From Drosophila pseudoobscura (lineage: Eukaryota; Arthropoda; Insecta; Diptera; Drosophilidae), in NCBI RefSeq assembly GCF_009870125.1, contig NC_046680.1:17441501-17505500 (forward strand): DNA of 64,000 bases. The letters run 5' to 3'. The notes beneath the pieces were generated by a model, which saw only the letters and a program-made list of their open reading frames with translations, did no database searches and was not told the origin of the DNA. The stretch's first letter is position 1. Every line of letters begins with the position of its first letter. A program made the position numbers and the translations under genes. Of this stretch, positions 58,620 to 64,000 are shown in pieces.

Positions 58620-59177
58620 ATGGTGTCCAAAGTTGCTCTTCTTCTCGCCGTGCTGGTGTGCAGCCAGTACATGGCGCAAGGCGTCTACGTCGTCTCCAAG
58701 GCGGAGTGGGGCGGCCGTGCACCCAGCTGGACTGTAGCCTTGGGCAACTATCTCGGCTACGCCATCATCCATCACACGGCCGGCTCCTACTGCGAGACCC
58801 GCGCCGCGTGCGGAGCTGTCCTGCGCAGCGTCCAGAACTACCACATGGACTCCCTGGGCTGGCCCGACATCGGCTACAACTTCCTCATTGGCGGCGACGG
58901 CAGTGTGTACGAGGGCCGTGGCTGGAACCGCATGGGTGCCCATGCCGCCGAGTGGAACCCCTACAGCATTGGCATCAGCTTCCTGGGCAACTACAACTGG
59001 GACACCCTGGAGCCAAACATGATCGCCGCTGCCAAGGAACTGCTCAACGACGCCGTCAACCGTGGCCAGATCAGCTCCGGATACGTTCTCTACGGCCATC
59101 GCCAGGTCAGCGCCACCGAGTGCCCCGGCACCCACATCTGGAACGAGATCCGCGGCTGGTCCCACTGGTCTGGCTAG
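58498..59177 (+). repeat. 680-bp near-identical PGRP-SC1 block, copy 2
   Basis: Partner of 52483-53162. The sharp edges at both ends, set against diverged neighbours, suggest a conversion tract or a small segmental copy. Confidence 0.93.
58620..59177 (+). CDS. PGRP-SC1: Peptidoglycan recognition protein SC1, second copy (amidase)
   Basis: 185 residues, identical to the product of 52605-53162, with the same active-site His51, Tyr86, His160 and Cys168. Only two synonymous differences were noticed in the coding region (codons for Tyr158 and Ser184). Same orientation as the first copy, 6015 bp downstream. Its 3' flank differs completely (AATAAA near 59198), so the duplicated block ends at the stop codon. 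Confidence 0.97.
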   Translation: MVSKVALLLAVLVCSQYMAQGVYVVSKAEWGGRAPSWTVALGNYLGYAIIHHTAGSYCETRAACGAVLRSVQNYHMDSLGWPDIGYNFLIGGDGSVYEGRGWNRMGAHAAEWNPYSIGISFLGNYNWDTLEPNMIAAAKELLNDAVNRGQISSGYVLYGHRQVSATECPGTHIWNEIRGWSHWSG

Positions 59178-59209
59178 ACTTGCCCACTGAAATATCAATA
59201 AAATTAATA

Positions 59210-62042
59210 GGAAACTGTAATTCTTCAATGATCTAGGGGAGCTTTTGGCAAGTAGACGAGTAAACACATGGGTGATTCGTTTGGAATACCATTTAGGGAT
59301 CGCTGTCATTTAAGTGTCTAAAGTACTGGACAAAAGGAAACTCCATGGCTTGCCCGAAGTGGCTAACGATGGCGGGAATATTGCTCCCGCTCTCCATCTT
59401 CGTTTGCCAGCCAAACGCTCACGTTCGAGCTGTCAAAGTATTTCATTCGTTAAAATTGACCAAAAAGTTTTCAAATTTTCGCTCAGCGAGCAACGAGCTT
59501 CCAACGAGGCCAAGACGCAGGGGGAGGCAAAATAAGAGGATGTGTGGATGGATGAAAGCCGCTGAGCAGCCATTCAAGCATGAGAAACTTGTAGAATATC
59601 ATTAAGTCGTCGTCGCACATTTCACGCTCAAATTGTTGAGCTAAACTTTGACAGAAGCTGGCTAGAAGACGGCTTCGTTTTAACAATAGAGAGCACGAAG
59701 TCGGGGCCGGACAAGGGACAATGAGAAATTCCAGCTAAGAAATTAGGAATTGCACTCGAAAAGTTTTTGATTTAAGACGTGCAATGTAGCAACAAATTGT
59801 AATGCACTGTACACTACCGCCACTGAACCCAAAAGCCGGCCGGAGAGCTCCACAAATGGTAGCGGATCAAAACGAAAACGCAACTTGATGAGCATTCTCA
59901 TTAACAAAATCGTCGTTAACAATGTAGTTCTAAAAAGTTTGCAGAGCTTTGTATATTCAGGGTTTCAGTTTCTAGATGAATCTCGGTTCCCTTTTGCCCC
60001 GTGCTTCCTTGTGCATTCGGGAATAAGTAAAGTGGCTTCCCCTCCAGCGAGAGTCAAGCCAATAAATCAACTATAACTCTTTGTGTAAATACATGATTGT
60101 GCTGAGACGATGACGGGGATACCCTTACTCATGCGGGATTGATGTTATATGCATGTTTGGAGGTAAATATTTACTTTTTCATGGCTAGAATCGCCTCCAT
60201 CCTCTTGCCCACTGTCTAACGTCACGCACTTTTCGCAAATGGAACAGGAACAGGTGTTCAGGTGTAGTCTTCTATAATATACGGACGGCACTCTCACGAA
60301 CACAAGTAATCTTCTCCAGGAAACTTTTTGGCCCGGTTCCGGTGTCTGTATTCCGGGCATTCTATGAGCAAAATATACTGCTTCTAACCCTATTTGAGTG
60401 GCCCGCGCTTTTTTTTTTGCACTCACATTAATATTTTGGTCCTTGGTCCTGGTTCACTCAGTCCACTTTTCTGATATTTTTCACGTCAATTTATACCTTC
60501 TCACCCTCACGAATACATCTAGCTAATCCTATCGTATTCCTTCTATCCCCAGTAACGCATCCCCGCTCCCCTTGATATCACCATACACAATATAGTGTAA
60601 TCCTGGAAGTCCGATAGATGCGCGTCGCCCTCAGTTCTGGGCCAACTGTCGCTCTGGTGGAACTGGAACATATTAATTACCTCTCGATATGGTCGATCAA
60701 TCCCAAAAAAAACCTTCATTAATCCGTGTCCACTATTAGAGATTCTGATTGATTCTAATTGCAATACTTATTAATTTAAATATTAGTCCCTTCAATGGCG
60801 ACGAGTAATTAGTTTTGCTAGACAACAAAACAGTAATAAGTAAATCAACTAAGTACTACATATGAATAATCTTCTCTATGCAGGCTTTCTTTTTCCTATA
60901 CCTTTCGTGGCTTTAACTTGATTAGAAATATGTCCGAAATATTAATATTGGTGAAGCGTGGGTTGTGTGCCGAGTCTCCTACGAGTATATATGATTTTCT
61001 GTATCTCTTTCTTAACACCGCAATTTAGCTACGCTTTACCGAATCTTTAACACACTACAATACTATACTCTTGATCATCGCACACTAAGGTGGTTCTTTT
61101 GCAGGCAATTTCTAACGGTGTATTGTATGCTGACTAGAGTTGACCAGCTTGGTTCTCGCGGAACCAGTGACGCGCAAATGAGTCGGTCGCCTGGTCTGGC
61201 CGAATCTGGCACACCGTCAAACAGTCCTGTGGTACGAGTATCAGTATCTACGTCATCCAAATATAAATGAGAATGAAATAAATCAGTTATCTTGCGATTG
61301 TTCACATCAGAGGCGTGTGCATAAAAGGGGAAGAATGTACAGAGTCTGCCCCCTACTAACCATTGTACAAAATAATGATGGAGGACAGAAATCTAATCAA
61401 AATTCCAAATGAAATCCTCTCATCTACGCCCCTATATGTGTATATTTGGTGTGAGAATTTGATTTAAATCATATCAGCCACTTCATCGTTTTCAAGACGC
61501 TCATAAATTAGTATAAAACCCATAATATCACATTGATAACAAAAAAAAAAAAAACTAAATAAATACAATTTATAGCTTGAAGCAGATTTGAAAATCGTAT
61601 GATGTTCACATATCTTACACCCTTGGAATGTGTAATCTGTGTAGTCTGTCTGTGCAGAAAATTACACGATAATTATACCATTACGCTGCCATGGCACTGC
61701 GACTGCGTCATCTTTTATAGGAAAGCTTTCAGTCGAGCTTCAAGGCCCAATGTCCTGTAGACTTCTACTTCGAAAAACAACAGATTTATCCGGATTACAT
61801 CTGTTCCTATAAAAGGTCTTTGAATATTGAGCTTTTATAGTGAAGGTCTTGTCTTCGAAGGTCCGCACGGTATAAGACATACTGCAGGGAATTTCTAGAC
61901 AAATTAATTAGTGCCACTTGAGCTGATTAGAAGTCCGATTTGGTCGTCATTACGGCCATATCGGGATGTGCTCCAGATAGCCGCCATATCAGATTTAAGC
62001 TCGCGCGAACTCAACTGACTCGCGCGCCTGTTCATCGCTGGC
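59210..62042. other. Intergenic DNA between PGRP-SC1 and PGRP-SC2
   Basis: No supportable gene. It holds a 12-bp perfect inverted repeat (61712-61723 and 61804-61815) in which each arm contains a TATA-like TATAAAAG. Many short AT-rich stretches. Likely home of gut enhancers for the PGRP-SC genes (inference). Confidence 0.45.
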
Positions 62043-62080
62043 GATAAGCCTGCTCGGGTTCGATTCGATGGGGTATATAA
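62043..62080 (+). promoter_or_regulatory. PGRP-SC2: Promoter of PGRP-SC2 (GATA site plus TATA)
   Basis: GATAAG at 62043-62048 and TATATAA at 62074-62080, 41 bp ahead of the ATG. The GATA-to-TATA spacing of 31 bp equals that of both SC1 promoters. GATA factors (Serpent, GATAe) drive gut genes in Drosophila. Confidence 0.75.
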
Positions 62081-62120
62081 GGCGGCATTGACTGGAACAA
62101 TGCACAATCGATCTTCAACA

Positions 62121-62675
62121 ATGGCAAATAAAGCTCTAGTCCTTTTGGCTGTGTTCTTCTGCGCCCAGGCCGCTCTGGGTGTGACCATCATCAGCAAGTC
62201 GCAGTGGGGAGGCCGTTCGGCCACCAGCAAGACTACCCTGGCGTCGTCCCTGAGCTACGCTGTGATCCACCACACCGCCGGCAACTACTGCACAACCCAA
62301 GCCGCTTGCCAGACCCAACTGAAGAACATCCAGGCCTACCACATGGACTCCCTCGGCTGGGCTGATATTGGCTACAACTTCCTGATCGGCGGCGATGGCA
62401 ACGTGTACGAGGGTCGCGGCTGGAACGTGGTGGGTGCCCATGCCACCAACTGGAACTCCAAGTCCATTGGCATCTCCTTCCTGGGTAACTACAACACCGA
62501 CAAGATCACCTCCGCCCAGATCACCGCCGCCAAGGGTCTCCTCGCCGACGCCGTCTCTCGCGGCCAGATCATCTCCGGCTACACTCTGTACGGCCACCGT
62601 CAGGTCAGCGCCACCGAGTGCCCCGGCACCAACATCTGGAACGAGATCCGCACCTGGGCCAACTGGAAGGCTTAG
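62121..62675 (+). CDS. PGRP-SC2: Peptidoglycan recognition protein SC2 (amidase)
   Basis: Secreted amidase PGRP of 184 residues. The signal peptide is about 1-20 (MANKALVLLAVFFCAQAALG). The active site is complete: His50 (VIHHTA), Tyr85 (DIGYNF), His159 (YGHRQ) and Cys167 (ATECPG). The disulfide pair is Cys57/Cys63. Single exon, like SC1. ATG at 62121 follows CAACA and gives the clean signal peptide; an in-frame ATG at 62088 lies only 8 bp after the TATA box, so it is excluded. Known in flies to limit IMD activation and preserve gut commensal balance. It lies in tandem with the SC1 copies, about 2.9 kb downstream. AATAAA near 62731. Confidence 0.97.
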   Translation: MANKALVLLAVFFCAQAALGVTIISKSQWGGRSATSKTTLASSLSYAVIHHTAGNYCTTQAACQTQLKNIQAYHMDSLGWADIGYNFLIGGDGNVYEGRGWNVVGAHATNWNSKSIGISFLGNYNTDKITSAQITAAKGLLADAVSRGQIISGYTLYGHRQVSATECPGTNIWNEIRTWANWKA

Positions 62676-64000
62676 GCGATCAAGGTCGATGAAAAGCAAA
62701 AAAAAAAAACACAAAAAAAAACTTGAATGCAAATAAAATCTTAAAAATACAATATACACACATGAAAAACAACATCGGGTATTTTTAGCTGCGGGACTTC
62801 CCTCGAATTCTACGATCGCTTGGTGTGGGCCAGGAGAAGAGCTCAGAATCGTTATCAAGTCATGGAAAGTCTGATTGACTTACCGTAGAACTCCGTCACC
62901 TACACGACCACGAGCTGGAAGCGGACGATTGCCGTGATCGATCGGACTGGGCAGCCACGAGAGGGATGTGATTCATTTTATGATTCCTTCCATATTCCCT
63001 AGAAGTCTCACAATTTCTCGCATGTGAAATCGTTTCCACGATCCGCAATTGATAATGCAAGGAATTACATTTTGAATTAAATACAAACTAATATTTATTC
63101 GAATATCTTTGCATATTTAGTATACAGTATACATAGACAGATATCGTACACACATAAAACGATTCGTTTGCTGTTAATTGATACACAATAGTAAAATCCG
63201 GGTGATATATAGCATCGTAAGTGATGGGGTTATGTACGCCATGTGTTCCGTATCAAGTATCGAGTATATAATATGCATAAGAGTCTTACGAGATAGCTTA
63301 ACACAAAGAACATCCATATTAATATCCAGAGACAGGGCTTTCGGGCTGTGGGCTGCGGGCGCCAATTGAATTTATCTGGTAACGAACTACTTGGGCTTAA
63401 TCTAATTGAAATTCTCATGGTTAAACGAATGAAAACGTTTATAACAGGTTGTTGTTGCATCTACTTTCGTATATCGGACGTGGCCGAAAAGGAATTGAAG
63501 CTTTTCTGGGCCACACCAAAATCCTTGTTACGGTCCTTTTTTTGGTTTTGGAAATTTAATGAGAAGCAACCATATATATATATATATATATATATAGCAT
63601 ATATGCATTCATAAAGACAATCTGCTTGCGTTTTCATTTTACCTTAAACAACAATATAATGAGCGGCGGCTATAAATGGGAATTACTTCAAATTTTTCAT
63701 TTGCTAAAACACTTTTCAACACATTTATGCATAAATACATACTATATATGTATAGATAGAGGTATATAGAGCATATATGTATAAACGCAAGAGTGCACCT
63801 GATTGATGGAGGAAACGGAATGAGCCAAGTAATGATAACCAAAAAAACGTTGTGCGGCTGGGCAAGACGAGGATGTGGATGCTAGTAATGCGAGCACGCG
63901 CTCACATCACGGTTACATAGTGAGAAACAAACTTAAAGAAATCACAACTTAGGCCTGGCTTTCATTGCGCCCAGGTGTTATGTTGACCTGACGATCTACC
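62676..64000. other. Downstream intergenic DNA to the window end
   Basis: 3'UTR of PGRP-SC2 with A-rich runs, then non-coding DNA. A (TA)n run lies at about 63571-63597. No gene seen. Confidence 0.5.
62793..62802 (+). promoter_or_regulatory. Candidate Relish/NF-kappaB site
   Basis: GGGACTTCCC, a full kappaB-type decamer, about 120 bp after the PGRP-SC2 stop codon. A single match of this length can occur by chance. Its position beside an IMD-pathway regulator makes it worth noting. Confidence 0.35.

Noticed and set aside
60145-60426. 93-codon minus-strand frame between the PGRP genes
   Set aside because: Some Cys residues looked domain-like, but there is no known motif, start context or splice partner.
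1-64000. CRISPR arrays, bacterial operons, origins
   Set aside because: The window is plainly insect nuclear DNA. Repeats seen are microsatellites, minisatellites and duplications, not spacer arrays.

Overview
The window is arthropod nuclear DNA from a Drosophila species that is not D. melanogaster. It has short introns with GT..AG borders, TATA/Inr promoters, hexameric and GA/CT microsatellites, and a gene set matching the cytological 44D-44E block (Muller element C): patched, Acsl, Jon44E, two CLIP-domain serine protease homologues, a Dullard-like phosphatase, a cluster of NCLX-type exchangers, and PGRP-SC1/SC1/SC2. An obscura-group species is a guess only.

Layout. Positions 1-9681 hold two head-to-tail copies of a ~5.4-kb unit. 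The unit runs from an internal patched exon, through the patched 3' end and intergenic DNA, to the first non-coding exon and early intron 1 of Acsl. Copy A (1-4275) is cut by the window edge. Copy B is 4276-9681. By eye they differ by only one 2-bp indel in 4.3 kb. The result is a 5'-truncated patched fragment sandwiched between two copies of the Acsl promoter and first exon. This is either a very young tandem duplication or an assembly artefact.

Acsl then extends from 9.0 to 26.06 kb. It has a 7.5-kb first intron, a coding microexon that sets the N terminus, one possible in-frame cassette exon, a GC-AG intron, and a two-exon antisense gene nested in one intron. A tRNA-Leu(CAG) follows. Next is ~8.5 kb with no supportable gene except a decayed LINE 3' end near 30 kb. 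Jon44E lies at 35.1 kb. Two catalytically dead CLIP-domain protease homologues sit head to head at 36.8-40.7 kb, and a Dullard-like HAD phosphatase lies at 43.05 kb.

From 44.2 to 58.3 kb there are four NCLX/SLC8B1-like exchanger genes (+,-,-,+) with almost perfectly conserved exon lengths and intron phases. Intronless PGRP-SC1 copies are embedded at 52.6 and 58.6 kb, followed by PGRP-SC2 at 62.1 kb. The two SC1 copies are nearly identical over exactly 680 bp, although the exchanger genes around them have diverged, which points to gene conversion. All three PGRP-SC promoters carry GATAAG exactly 31 bp upstream of the TATA box.

Functional themes are Hedgehog reception (ptc), fatty-acid activation (Acsl), digestion and immune proteolysis (Jon44E, protease homologues), gut immune tolerance (amidase PGRPs) and an orphan exchanger family. 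Exon borders were worked out by hand from splice consensus, reading-frame closure and comparison between paralogues.
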